A stretch of 64,000 bases of DNA from Paraphaeosphaeria minitans (taxonomy: Eukaryota; Ascomycota; Dothideomycetes; Pleosporales; Didymosphaeriaceae), in contig WJXW01000008.1 in NCBI GenBank assembly GCA_015832175.1, positions 1,860,001-1,924,000 of the forward strand, written 5' to 3'. Made by a program: the position numbers and the translations under genes. This document shows positions 12,301 through 22,004 of the stretch, one piece after another. Under the pieces are notes generated by a model, which saw only the letters and a list, made by a program, of their open reading frames with translations, made no database searches and was not told the origin of the DNA. The first letter of the stretch is position 1; each line of letters begins with the position of its first letter.

Positions 12301-13083
12301 GACAACAATACGCTGAAGTGGCTCGATATGTCGGGTGAGGACTCTCGCCTCGAGACGACCAAGCTAGGCGTAGGTATCAACCGCGCACTACGAGGCCTGC
12401 AGAGAAACCGCACTCTGCGGGTTCTCCTGATCAAGTGTAAGTATAGCCCGCCCAAAAGCAACACTTACACTGACAACCCCAGACCAAAAGCTCGGCCTTC
12501 AAGGTGCCAACACCCTCGCCGACGTCCTCAAAATTAACACCACCCTTGAACAACTCTACTGCGAAAACAACGGTATTCCCCTCCAAGGCTTCACCGACCT
12601 TGTCAACGCCCTCCATCGCAACACCACCCTCCTCCATCTCCCTTCCATGGACGAATCCCGCCAGCTCGCCCTCAAAACCACCGAAGACCAAGTCAAGCAA
12701 ATCCGCGACGAAGCCTCTTCTACCAACCGTCCCTCCGCACGCCGTCGCTCGTCCTCCGTTCGTCAGAAATTTACACAACGCGTCCGCGGCCGGTCCGACT
12801 CGGACAAGGCGTTGCCGATGGGATTGTCGGACCAGGACATCAAAGCTGCGCTGAGTCTTGTGGATGAGAGCTGGGAGCGTCAGGAGTACCGCCTGCAGCA
12901 GTACCTGCAGAGGAATTACAATCTTGTGAATGGGATTTCAACGGCGTTGGATGTGGACGACGAGGAATTCGAGAGGCCGGATACGGCGACGAGTCTTGGG
13001 AGGCTGGTCGAGAAGGTGCAGATTGAGCGGACGCCGACGGCGGAGAAGGATGTCCAGCTTGGTGGTGGAGATGCGCCCACGGT

Positions 13084-13121
<38 letters not shown>

Positions 13122-13261
13122 AAGTGGGTGTACCCAGTATATCCCTAAACGGGTCGACGCAGGGCTGGAATGGGCAGCCGCTGGATAGAGTCACCAGCTG
13201 GGAGAAAGAGATTGAGCGCAGCTTTTCGGGGATTTGGAGTCGGCCGCAGCTGCCGGGTTAA
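9386..13261 (+). CDS. PH-like and leucine-rich-repeat protein
   Basis: Four exons (9386-9891, 10007-11761, 11925-12436, 12483-13261) join in frame to 1183 residues. The start ATG sits in a strong CCACCATGG context. An S/R-rich N-terminus is followed by a split PH-like region (KKKEYLVLTETHLMRFKSY, then HQIVAVFHQDDGRPHFAFEV and a C-terminal helix with DEMHAWLAKVRETA). Residues about 430-830 contain leucine-rich repeats of the ribonuclease-inhibitor / CARMIL type (HIRALELSGCGLTDRTLSL, LEALNLSSNPF, LQELVLSGTSLNKATVDAI, IQHLDISRASL). The tail is basic, then coiled, with a (QA)n tract encoded by caggca repeats at about 13084-13120. PH plus LRR proteins of this kind are thought to act at membranes and the actin cortex; the precise role is unknown. 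Splice sites are canonical and each join preserves repeat phase. Confidence 0.85.
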
Positions 13262-14039
13262 ACGCGTTTACATCTTGCCATGGTGGGGGAGGGAGTGGAG
13301 GTTTTCCTGCACACTTGTCCGCCTTGGACGTTTCCCTTGCGCAGGGCTAGGGGTGACTGCTCTGGATTTGGTCACCATGTTTGGTTCATAGATTTTATGC
13401 ACATTGCACTTGCATAGGATAGGATAGGATAGGATAGGATAGGATACAGTCCGAGTCCGGGTCCGGGTCCGGGAAAGATATACACGAGAAAAGTTACCCC
13501 GCAGGCATATACCATTGGATGGGTGGATACCCTTGGATAGAATGGACAGACACGTGGGCAGTTTATGCATTGAACATTACATTTTTTCTGGAGACTAGAG
13601 GAAAGCAATAATTCTGTCCACATCGGCTCAGATCATCTGGGGGTGTGCTGTGCGTAGTTTTAGATACCATGTTCCACATTAATTACAGTGTTCGAGCAGT
13701 GATTACGGTAGTGTGTGTAAGGTGAGACATAAACATCAGGGGTCCGGCTACTCAGGGGGTGGAGTGTTACATGTGAGGGTCAATATTAAGGATTCATGCA
13801 ATTACCTCAAGGCGCCGAGCGTGCGGTCGAGGAGAGTTAGGTGGCAGAGTGGGATACGCGGGGAGGCGGGCAGTAGGCGTAGTAACACGATGAGCTTCGA
13901 GTGTCCAACCACGATACCTACCACCACCACCGTACCCACCACACCACACCAACTTCCCCGCATACATCATCGTTCTCGCTTCACCGTCGCCATCGCCGTC
14001 GCCGTCGCCGTCGCCGTCGTCGACTCCTGCCATCCAACC
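13262..14039. repeat. Intergenic stretch with three microsatellites
   Basis: No gene seen between the LRR gene and the convergent RPB12-like gene. It holds six tandem aggat units (13416-13445), a tccggg-type run (about 13450-13473) and a gccgtc run (about 13984-14023) just past the stop codon of the RPB12-like gene. Confidence 0.8.
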
Positions 14040-14600
14040 CTACCGCGCCTCAAACTGCACCATCCGCCCCGTCCTCTTCTTCAACAGCAACCTCCCCCCA
14101 CACTCCTTGCACCGGATCGGTTCCCCTTTATTCAGCCTCACCTCGCCGCACGGCATCCTCTTCTTCGGCCAGTGGGGAGGCCGCTCCCCCGCATTATACA
14201 TGCTGATATCCCAGTTGGTCCCGCAGATGTACGCCACCTCCTTGTTCGGCTCGCTCCACTGCCCGATGTACCCCAAGCCGAACGTGGTGGTCCGGGGTGC
14301 GGAGACGTGGGTGCGGTCGAAGGCCATGCGTGGGGGCTTGGGTTTGGCAGTCGGGGTGGGGGCGGCATCGTTGTCGTTGGCTCCGGCGTCATGATCGTTG
14401 CCGTTGAGGTGGTTGTCGGCGTCGTGGCTTCCGTCGTCGGCGTTGTCTTGGTTTGCGGCCTCCATGTCGGCGAGGGCGGAGTCGGGGTCGAAGTCGGAGT
14501 CCTCGTCTGGGGGGTTCCCGTCGTCGCCGTCGGCCGAGTCCGCGCTGAGTCGTCGCTCAGGGATCGTGCCGAAGTCGACTTCTTCATCTTCGTTCGCCAT
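14040..14600 (-). CDS. RPB12/RPABC4-like RNA polymerase subunit with insertion
   Basis: A single exon of 186 residues when the second in-frame ATG (14600) is used; the upstream ATG at 14720 would add 40 poorly protein-like residues. The last 25 residues (IRCKECGGRLLLKKRTGR, then MVQFEAR at the very end) are diagnostic of RPB12, the small zinc-ribbon subunit shared by RNA polymerases I, II and III. Normal RPB12 is about 45-80 residues with two CxxC knuckles. Here an acidic N-terminal extension of about 95 residues precedes the domain, and the first knuckle is split: the cysteine of VAYIC and that of PCGEVRL are separated by 24 residues. No GT-AG pair removes this insert in frame. It may be a divergent paralog, or the gene model may need a non-canonical splice. 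Confidence 0.72.
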   Translation of the reverse strand: MANEDEEVDFGTIPERRLSADSADGDDGNPPDEDSDFDPDSALADMEAANQDNADDGSHDADNHLNGNDHDAGANDNDAAPTPTAKPKPPRMAFDRTHVSAPRTTTFGLGYIGQWSEPNKEVAYICGTNWDISMYNAGERPPHWPKKRMPCGEVRLNKGEPIRCKECGGRLLLKKRTGRMVQFEAR

Positions 14601-14956
14601 GTTGGGGGTGTGGAGGGTGGGGGCTTTGGATTGTGTGGCTGTGACGCTCCGGGGCAGATTGTGAGGCAGCTGCGCGGGACGCAATTGTATTCTGCAAGTC
14701 GATAGGAGGAACTGAATCATGGGCAGTCTTTATTAGAAGCGCGATTGGGGACGGTGTGCGGTGCGGTGCGGGAAGGTAAGAACAAAGGACCTACGCCGTG
14801 GCTGCGAATATGTGCATAAAAAGGCGACGAACTCGACGACGGAGCAGGGACAAAGACGCGATATGTAGCACCATCTCTGGGAGTCAACCCGATGCCTCGG
14901 AGACAACATATGATATTTACAATACAATACATATACTACATTGCATTCACAAGCGT
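14601..14956. other. Short intergenic stretch
   Basis: Lies between two minus-strand genes and holds the promoter of the RPB12-like gene and the 3' region of COQ8. No further gene seen. Confidence 0.5.
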
Positions 14957-17742
14957 CTACTTTGGGTCTGTGATTTTGCCACCTTTGCGATATGTCTCGA
15001 TTGCCTTCTCAAACAAAGCCCGACACGGCACCCTGCTCCCTAGCCTTGCACACAGCAAGAACGCCCCGCTCAGTTTCCGGTGCAGACTGTACGTCTCCTC
15101 GGGCGGTGGCGCCAGCCGCTCCCGCACCATCACGGGAATTAATCCCCGCACGCGGTCCGTAATTGTCTGGTCCCTGAAGTCATAGACCTCCGGCCCAGAT
15201 TCCTGGAATGGCTCTGCGAGCGTGAGGACGGATTGGATGTGCGCGTCGAGCATGGGCTGGGACTCCGCCCCGGTGAGATACCCGAGCTGGATGGAGAGGT
15301 CGCGGATAGCGTTGCGGTCGTTATGCGATGCGGCGATGAGAATGTTGATGTATGGGATTACAAATTCGTCTGCGTACTCGCGGGAGGCGCCGAAGTCGAG
15401 GAGTTCAATCTTGTGATCCTTCTCGTTGTAAAGGAAGTTTGTCCAGTTTGGGTCTGTCTGCATGAACTTGAACTCGACGATCTCGCGGAGACAAAGCCGC
15501 AGGATCTGCGTGCCGATCCAGTCGCGCTTCTCTTGTGCGAGGTTGGGCAGCTTCGCGACGCCGACGCCGTGGACGAGCTCGGCGGTCAGGACTTGCGGCC
15601 CGCACGCTTCGGGGAAGATTTTGGGGACTTTGAACACAGAAGGATCGTCGGCTACGGCGGCGCGGAAACGTTCCTGACACTCGGCTTCGCGGACATAGTC
15701 GCATTCCCAGGCTAGCTCTGTGCGGGCATTAGCGATGGTGCGGTCGAGGAAGAGGCCTTTTGGGAGGAGGCGTGAGGCTGTGAGGAGGATGGAGAGGTTG
15801 TTGAGGTCGGAATCGATAGAATCGGCTACGCCAGGGTACTGGACTTTGACTGCGACGGCATGTCCTGTAGACTTGAGGACGGCTTTATGCACCTGGCCAA
15901 TTGACGCTGCGGCAATGGGCTTTTCATCGAACGATGTAAATAAGTCTCGCCATTCGCTGCCGAGGTTGCTCGCAAGAACCTTGTCGCGCTGCCAGGCGGG
16001 CATGTAGTCTGCACTGTCCTGCACGCGTTGCAGAACTTCGTGGATAGCTGGCGGCAGCATCTTGATGTCCTGGAAGCTGATGATCTGACCCAGCTTCAGA
16101 GCAGCTCCGCGCATTCGGGACAACTTTGCAACTAGTATTTCGAGGTTGCCCGGGCTCAGCATGAGCGACCCTCCAGTTGCCGCTGCAGTGCCTGTGACCC
16201 GTCTCAGGCCCTCTCCAACGGCACCGAACGCCATGCTTGTGCCCAAACCGGCGTATTGCCATATACGCCCGAATCGCGATGATGGGACTCGTGACTCTCG
16301 TAGCTCGTAGCGTGCCTTTTCAGGCGCGTCAATCATTTCACTGGGGATCTGCGATGGTGCTGTTAGTATATCAGCATGCTTGATGTCTGATCATTGCAGA
16401 ACCAGGTGCTTACCTCAGAGGCGGGCGAAGCGGCTGCCTCGGCGTCCTTTGCAAGCTGCGAGGCTAGTTCATGCATCTCTTTCTCTGATATCGCTGGTTG
16501 CGCGGATTGTGTGGGCGGTGTTTGCTGTTGATGCGCTTGCGGCAGAGGCTCTTCTGGCCTCGATGGCTGGCTCTCTTCGCTTCTCCGCACATTGAACAAA
16601 TCCTGGTCGTGGCCCTGTGCGATTTTGGTGTGGTCAAGCGGCGTACGCGCAGCGCCCTTCAGATCAAGACGAGGCTTTTGCTTGTATGGATTCCCTCCCA
16701 ACATCTTCTTATACCGGGTCGTGAGAAATACGTCCGTGTTGATGCCTTCTGGTACGCTCTCCTGCTCTGGCACAGCTATCCGTTGTGGGATGTCCTCCCT
16801 CTGCATCTGCTCCTGCTCGGGCTCAGCTACAGAATAGTAGACGTCCGGGTTCATCTGCTCGTCCCGGACGTGAACGTCGCTTTGCTGGTGCGTCTCGCCA
16901 TATCTGGGTATCTGAGTCTTGGGCGGCGGAGAGCTTGTTGGTTTCGATTCTACTGATCGCGAGTAGAAGACGTCTCGGTCGTGTCCTTCTTGCAACTGCT
17001 GAACTCGCGGTGCGGAGGATGGATGGTACGGCTCGTTTGCGTGCGATGGGATCTGGTCGGACTGTTCATGCTGGGCGCCCATCTCATCTGCCGCCATGAT
17101 CTTCGCACCTGAGGCACCAGCGGGCTTGCCTGACATCGGTATCGTCGACGCCCTGGACCCGACAGGCCGCATGCCCTCGTCATCCCTCAGCTTGGCATGG
17201 TGTCCCTCTGCGAGCGGCGCTTTCGGAGCCTTGGGAACCGGTCGTTCGCTGAACGTGTCCTGTCCTCTTGTTTCATCCTCGAGCGTCACCCCAGCAGAAA
17301 GAATCGTTCCGTCCGGCAACGGCGCCCGTTCCGCGTCCTCCTGGCGCACGCCCAGCTCTCCGTCGGCCGGCGGTGCTGCCTTTGTGTTCTTCGCTGACTG
17401 ATCATAATGATGATCCTGCTCCACGCCCGTCTTCGGCTCTTCCCTGGGCGTCTCGCCTTTTGCATTTTCCCTCCTCGGACCGTCCGTATGTTGGGAACCT
17501 GTGGCTTGTCGTACGGCCGCCGAGGCATAGTTGGGCGCCTCCTCGTTCAGCCGCTGTGAGAGCACGCGCGCAGCCTCGAGCGTCAAGGTGAGGCGGTCAG
17601 TCTGGTTCTTCGCGGCCCTGGCGAGGGAGGACGTCTTGGTGAAGACATCGAGCTGCTGCGAGCGGAGCTTCAGGTGCTGCTTTGCAATGCCTGTCGAGGC
17701 ATTCAGCAGCTTCGCCGCGTCGATGAGCCGTCGGCCCGCCAT
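14957..17742 (-). CDS. COQ8: COQ8/ABC1 (ADCK) atypical kinase
   Basis: Two exons (17742-16414 and 16348-14957) separated by a 65-bp intron with a textbook TACTAAC branch site encode 906 residues. The C-terminal half is the UbiB/COQ8 kinase-like domain: KLGQ of the KxGQ helix (residue 528), the alanine-rich loop AAASIGQVH (589), the lysine strand VAVKVQYPGV (about 612), the catalytic QTDPNW (about 741) and metal-binding LDFG (761). COQ8 is a mitochondrial matrix-side ATPase needed to assemble and run the coenzyme Q synthesis complex. The N-terminal half, about 440 residues, is hydrophilic and probably disordered, and carries four spaced copies of a D-x-D-[VL]-[FY] motif (residues about 256, 299, 336, 378). 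It is transcribed away from NTA1, with start codons 450 bp apart. Confidence 0.93.
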
Positions 17743-18193
17743 TGGAAATCACTGGAATGTCTACCGCATTAAGCAACGCATAATACAGCGTGCTTGGACT
17801 CGCGCACCTCTCGTGGGACGTTGGTAAAGAAGAAGTGATAGCGTCATAGCTTGCTCGGCTCAAGCTCGCCCGCACGGCCGCCGTGATTGGCTGCCCGCGC
17901 ACCACGTTCTAGACCCGTTCAGGAACCTTGTATCCCACTTCATTCACCCGAGCACAATGTCCGGCCCAACGCTGGAGGGAGGCCATTCTGAAACTGCTTG
18001 CGGTTGTTGCACCTTCATTTACATGATAGCCTGCGTAGTGCGCGCGGATCCCCTGGCTGTGGTTTCGTCCCGTTCACTAACTTAGCCTGCCCGCACCGCC
18101 GCACGAGGTAGCTCGCGCGAGCTGGGAGCCAAGATCGCTCAGGGGGGGGCTTCCACAGTTGTACACGAGCGGTGCACGAGGGCTTCTGAAGAG
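17743..18193. promoter_or_regulatory. Divergent promoter region between COQ8 and NTA1
   Basis: Contains the upstream regions of two divergent genes and no supported gene. A run of eight or nine G residues lies near 18141. Confidence 0.6.
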
Positions 18194-19359
18194 ATGAAGA
18201 TCGCGCTGCTGCAGTTTGCCCCAGATGTGGGTACCGTGCAGGCCAACATCAAACGGGCCGATGACCTGCTGCAGCGCGCAAAGGTACCTGTGGATCTGGA
18301 CTGGTTGATATTGCCAGAAATGGCCTTCTCAGGTACGTTTTGGGCATGAGCGCCGCTTCTTCCCCACGGAACGTTCGATCTGTGGAGAGTAAGAACGAAC
18401 ATCGTCTGCCCTTTGCAGCTTCGAGAGGCTCATTTGGGCAACCAAACCAACTCATGTGACCGACGAATTCACCTTCCCTGGCAGGGCTTGGCATACTCCA
18501 ATTGGACATATCGATGTCACAAGCTCAACCACAACCACACCGACATCACATCTACAAATACTAACACCACCTAGGCTACAACTTCCACTCCCTCGAAGAA
18601 ATAACCCCTTACTTGGAACCCACGACCTCAGGCATCACAACCCGCTGGGCCATTCAAGTCGCCCAGCACTACAACTGCCACGTAACCGTCGGCTACCCCG
18701 AGCGCACCCTCCCCTCCCCCTCCTCCCCCCACCAGCCAACCAACTATAACTCCACCGTCACCGTCTCCCCCACCGGCAGCATCCTCCAAAACTACCGCAA
18801 ATCCTTCCTCTACTACACCGACGAAACCTGGGCCGCCGAGCCCCCGGAGCGGTTCAAGGTTGAACATCTGGAAAATCTGGGGAACGTGATCCAGGGCATT
18901 TGCATGGACATTAATCCGCATCGGTTCCTTGCACCGTGGTCGGATTACGAGTTTGCGAGCGCGGCGCTGGCTCCCGTTCCCCCCTTGCTCAGCTCGGATG
19001 CGCCTACCTCTGCGACTGCAAACCCCCTCATCGTCGTCTCCATGGCCTGGCTGTCCCACCTCACGGCCTCGGAAATCGCCGCCGAGCCCGCCGCCCCGGA
19101 TGTCGCGACGGTCGCGTACTGGGTCGAGCGGTTCCAGCCCGTCGTCGAGCGCAGCATGGCTGTGCCCGGGCCGTGGTACGTGGTGCTGGCGAACCGGTGC
19201 GGCAGCGAGAAGAGCGTGTGCTATGCGGGAAGCAGCACGGTGATCAAGGTGGAAGATGGCGGGGTGAGTCTGTTCGAGACGTGTGGACGCGGCGAGGAGA
19301 GGGTGTGTGTGGTGGATTTGGAGGGGGAGCCGAGTTTTAGTGTTAGAAGTGGGCGGTAG
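18194..19359 (+). CDS. NTA1: NTA1-like protein N-terminal amidase
   Basis: Two exons (18194-18332 and 18575-19359) give 307 residues. The intron is 242 bp, long for this window, and ends with TACTAACACCACCTAG. The protein is a nitrilase-fold enzyme. The catalytic glutamate lies in LILPEMAFSGYNF, which spans the splice junction, the lysine in LQNYRKSFLYYTDE, and the cysteine in IQGICMDINPHRF. NTA1 deamidates N-terminal Asn or Gln to Asp or Glu, feeding proteins into the Arg/N-degron degradation pathway. The opening residues (MKIALLQFAPDVGTVQANI) match the family, which supports the chosen start. The length is shorter than in budding yeast but normal for filamentous fungi. Confidence 0.92.
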
Positions 19360-20169
19360 CGTGGGGATAATGGGAAGGTGGTTATGTTTTATACGGTATG
19401 AGGCATGGATTATGTGAGTATGAGGTACGTTAGGCATGAGAAATACAAGTTACGATGCATGTTGACGATGGCGTGTGTTGTTGCGTTAGGGCAGTGTTTG
19501 TGATTTCCCTACGGGCGTGCCCCATCAGTCCACTTGGTTCGGTCATTCTGGGTTTGGGGAACAAGGTGCCCGCACTGCGACCACGCCATGTATCGAGACT
19601 TCCGAGATCTGTCGTGGAGATGCCGTGTCGTCCAGGGTCAATATCCGTGCTTTAGAAGAAGCACCCTAACAGGCGTGGAGAGGCGTGGGTGGTTCTGAGT
19701 CCATGTAAATCGGTAGAATGACGCCCTGAATAGCTGGTGCGTTACGTTCGGAGGACGATAATGGTATAATGTGGAGGAGCAACTCCAACTCCGCAGCGGC
19801 GAACGCAGACGCAAAAGTCTCCTTCGGGTGATCACGTCCCCTCCGTTCGTCACTTTTTCGATTTCGTCGACACAATCCACCAGTGTTCAGTCCTGCAAGT
19901 GTTTCATTCGTATCCACTGCCTAACCATAATTTTCGAACCCATAAGCGCCAGCCAGAGTGAGCGTCCTTGGAAAACCCTTCACTCAAATCATGATATGCA
20001 TGCAAGCCTCCCTCGTGAGAGCGTCCATCCATCATTCCACCTTACCGCCGCGCAGCAGCCAGCCACTTGCCAGCCATGCCGTTCCCGTGTCGTTCGCTCG
20101 CCGGACGTGAAAAAGTTGATGCTGGGGCTCGAGAATCGGGAAGTGACAGGGAGAAGGGTAGCGAGTCGT
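19360..20169. other. Intergenic stretch between two converging genes
   Basis: Holds the 3' regions of NTA1 and of eL39. No gene recognised; the open frames are short and lack family motifs. Confidence 0.5.
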
Positions 20170-20450
20170 TTAGATGCCGATACGGGTCTTGCGCCAGTGT
20201 CGCCTCTTGGCGTTGTAGCTGTCGTGCTGTCAGTATCTCTGATTTTCCAGCCGGATTGGAGTTGCGCGGGAAGGGAATCGAGGGAGCGTACCGGATGGTG
20301 TTGCCCGTCCTCAGGCGAATCCACTGAGGAATGGGGCGGTTCTGCTTCTGAGCTTTGGCAAGCTTTTGCTTGGTGCGGAAGGACTTGTGGCTCTGTGGGA
20401 CGTCAGTACGGCGTTCGTGCGAGTGCGGGCGGGCGGCGGCGTACCGGCAT
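20170..20450 (-). CDS. RPL39: 60S ribosomal protein eL39, three exons
   Basis: Three exons (20450-20445, 20392-20292, 20218-20170) total 156 nt and encode exactly 51 residues plus stop, the universal length of eL39. The first exon is only ATGCCG; it is followed by a 52-bp intron with a GTACGC donor. Exon 2 encodes [18 protein letters not shown] and [16 protein letters not shown]; exon 3 encodes [15 protein letters not shown]. The sequence is almost identical to eL39 of other fungi and animals, so the model is secure despite the tiny first exon. eL39 lines the peptide exit tunnel of the large subunit. A 6-nt first exon that places an intron beside the start codon is common in ribosomal protein genes and may help expression. 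Confidence 0.97.
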
Positions 20451-21488
20451 CGTGACGGTTGTCGGTGTGTCGAGAGGTTCGAAGTGGGAAGTCTTGCGGA
20501 GGGTTGTTGGTGTCAAGTGCGCTTCAAAATCTAAGCGAGGTGGGCTGCGCCGCTTGTGGACTAGCGCAATCACGGGTATCAATAGGCCGCGCCGCTCCTG
20601 TGGACCACGAGTACGTCCACAAAGACCGCAAGTCGGAAATAGCCAGCTATGGTGTAGAGATAGCTGTACTTGTGGTTCTCTTCAATATGTGGGCTCTGAA
20701 CGCCCTCATAGTCCACCCATGGGTGATAAATGCTCTCTGTCTCGCATGACTGTTGTAAACTCTCCACGATCTTGACCTTGCAGAGCATACTTACAACAAA
20801 ACTCCTTCGGGCCGGAAGCTGCGCATACAGCGACGTTCTATATCGGTCTTCTGCTGCTTCTCAGCACAAGGCAGGTGACCGTATTAGACATTCCGACTAG
20901 ATGCCTTATTTGAACGCTGAGTTTCTGATTTCGTCAAGGATCGCAGATATCTTTTGCGACAGTCAGCTAATGCAGACAGCGATTCAGTGGAGGCTATGCG
21001 TCGTTTACTCACTGAACCAATCGCCCCTAATGCTGGACATCCATTGTCCGGGACGCTGACCCGCGCTAGGCTCCAGTGCTTATCCAAACCTACAAAGCAC
21101 GCACACTTGATGAATGAAATCATAATCCTCTTTGCATCCGTTAACATTTTCCGTTTACCGGGGTCGCATCTGGTTGTGCATCTCCACTCAACTTGAAGTT
21201 GATCCTGGCTAGCCCTTCACCGGACCGATGTCATTGTCATGGTAAACTCCTAAAGCCAGCATGTCTGCGAACCCTTGATAAGATTCACTCAAGCTGGGTT
21301 CTCTTGATTTTGACGTTACTCTATGGGTCTTTCTTAACAACTATCAGCTCCATTGATCTAAATTGTGGCGCTCACGCTACAAAGAGTGCAAGAAAGTATA
21401 TTTACAACGGAAGGTCCAGCCCTATTCACAATCACCGGGTTATTCATCCCAGGAACGCGAGCTCTCTACAACATGCTCATATCATCCC
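20451..21488. other. Intergenic stretch, 1.0 kb
   Basis: Upstream of eL39 and downstream of the secreted-protein gene. No gene recognised on either strand. Confidence 0.5.
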
Positions 21489-22004
21489 TCAGCACTCAGA
21501 CATCTTAAAAGCGGTGGAGCGTCTGGAACCCGCTGGGTGCGGCGGCAGAGCCACCGAAGGAAGGAGCAGCAGTAGGTTTAGCGCCGGCAGCACCAGAGTG
21601 GTGCTTGGGAATGCACCGCTGGAAATCCCACTGGGAAGGCCGCTGGGGAGGGGAAGAAGTCCGGAGCTCTCCTGACGACGCTGGAAACCAGCATCGGTAG
21701 GCGCAGCTTCAGAAGGTCCAGTTGCAGACGAGAAGCCCGAGAACGCGGGCAGATCCGTACGCCCGGCCCCAGAGGGATGGGCGAAGCCTGACGCGCCACT
21801 GGGCCTGTGGTGAGGGTGGCCGTGGTGGCCAGGCGGGCGGGCGAAGCCTGGAGCATCAGACGGGAAAACCCCAGTAGGACGAGCAGCGAAGCTGTGGTCG
21901 CCGGAAAAGCTGGGGACGTCGCTGAATTCAGGGTGGGCGGAGCCAGACTCCTGGGCGGAGGTGAAGGCGATGATGAAGGCGGCGGTGAGAGCGGTGAGCT
22001 TCAT
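21489..22004 (-). CDS. Small secreted Ser/Pro/Gly-rich protein
   Basis: A 171-residue frame starting MKLTALTAAFIIAFTSAQ, a clear signal peptide with cleavage expected after residue 17 or 18. The mature part is rich in S, G, P, F and H (for example PPGHHGHPHHRPSGASGF) and has no cysteine pairs and no recognised domain. A dibasic QRRQ site near residue 110 could be cut by a Kex2-type protease. The last 50 residues turn hydrophobic, then basic, which is unlike the rest; an alternative frame over the last 80 bases continues the G/A/P/S-rich composition and stops at 21505, so a frameshift or a missed splice is possible. Function unknown; cell-wall or effector-like roles are only possibilities. Confidence 0.55.
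   Translation of the reverse strand: MKLTALTAAFIIAFTSAQESGSAHPEFSDVPSFSGDHSFAARPTGVFPSDAPGFARPPGHHGHPHHRPSGASGFAHPSGAGRTDLPAFSGFSSATGPSEAAPTDAGFQRRQESSGLLPLPSGLPSGISSGAFPSTTLVLPALNLLLLLPSVALPPHPAGSRRSTAFKMSEC

Noticed and set aside
13713..14705. 330-codon plus-strand open frame
   Set aside because: It is antisense to the RPB12-like gene and consists of low-complexity H/P/V/G runs produced by the GC-rich repeat.
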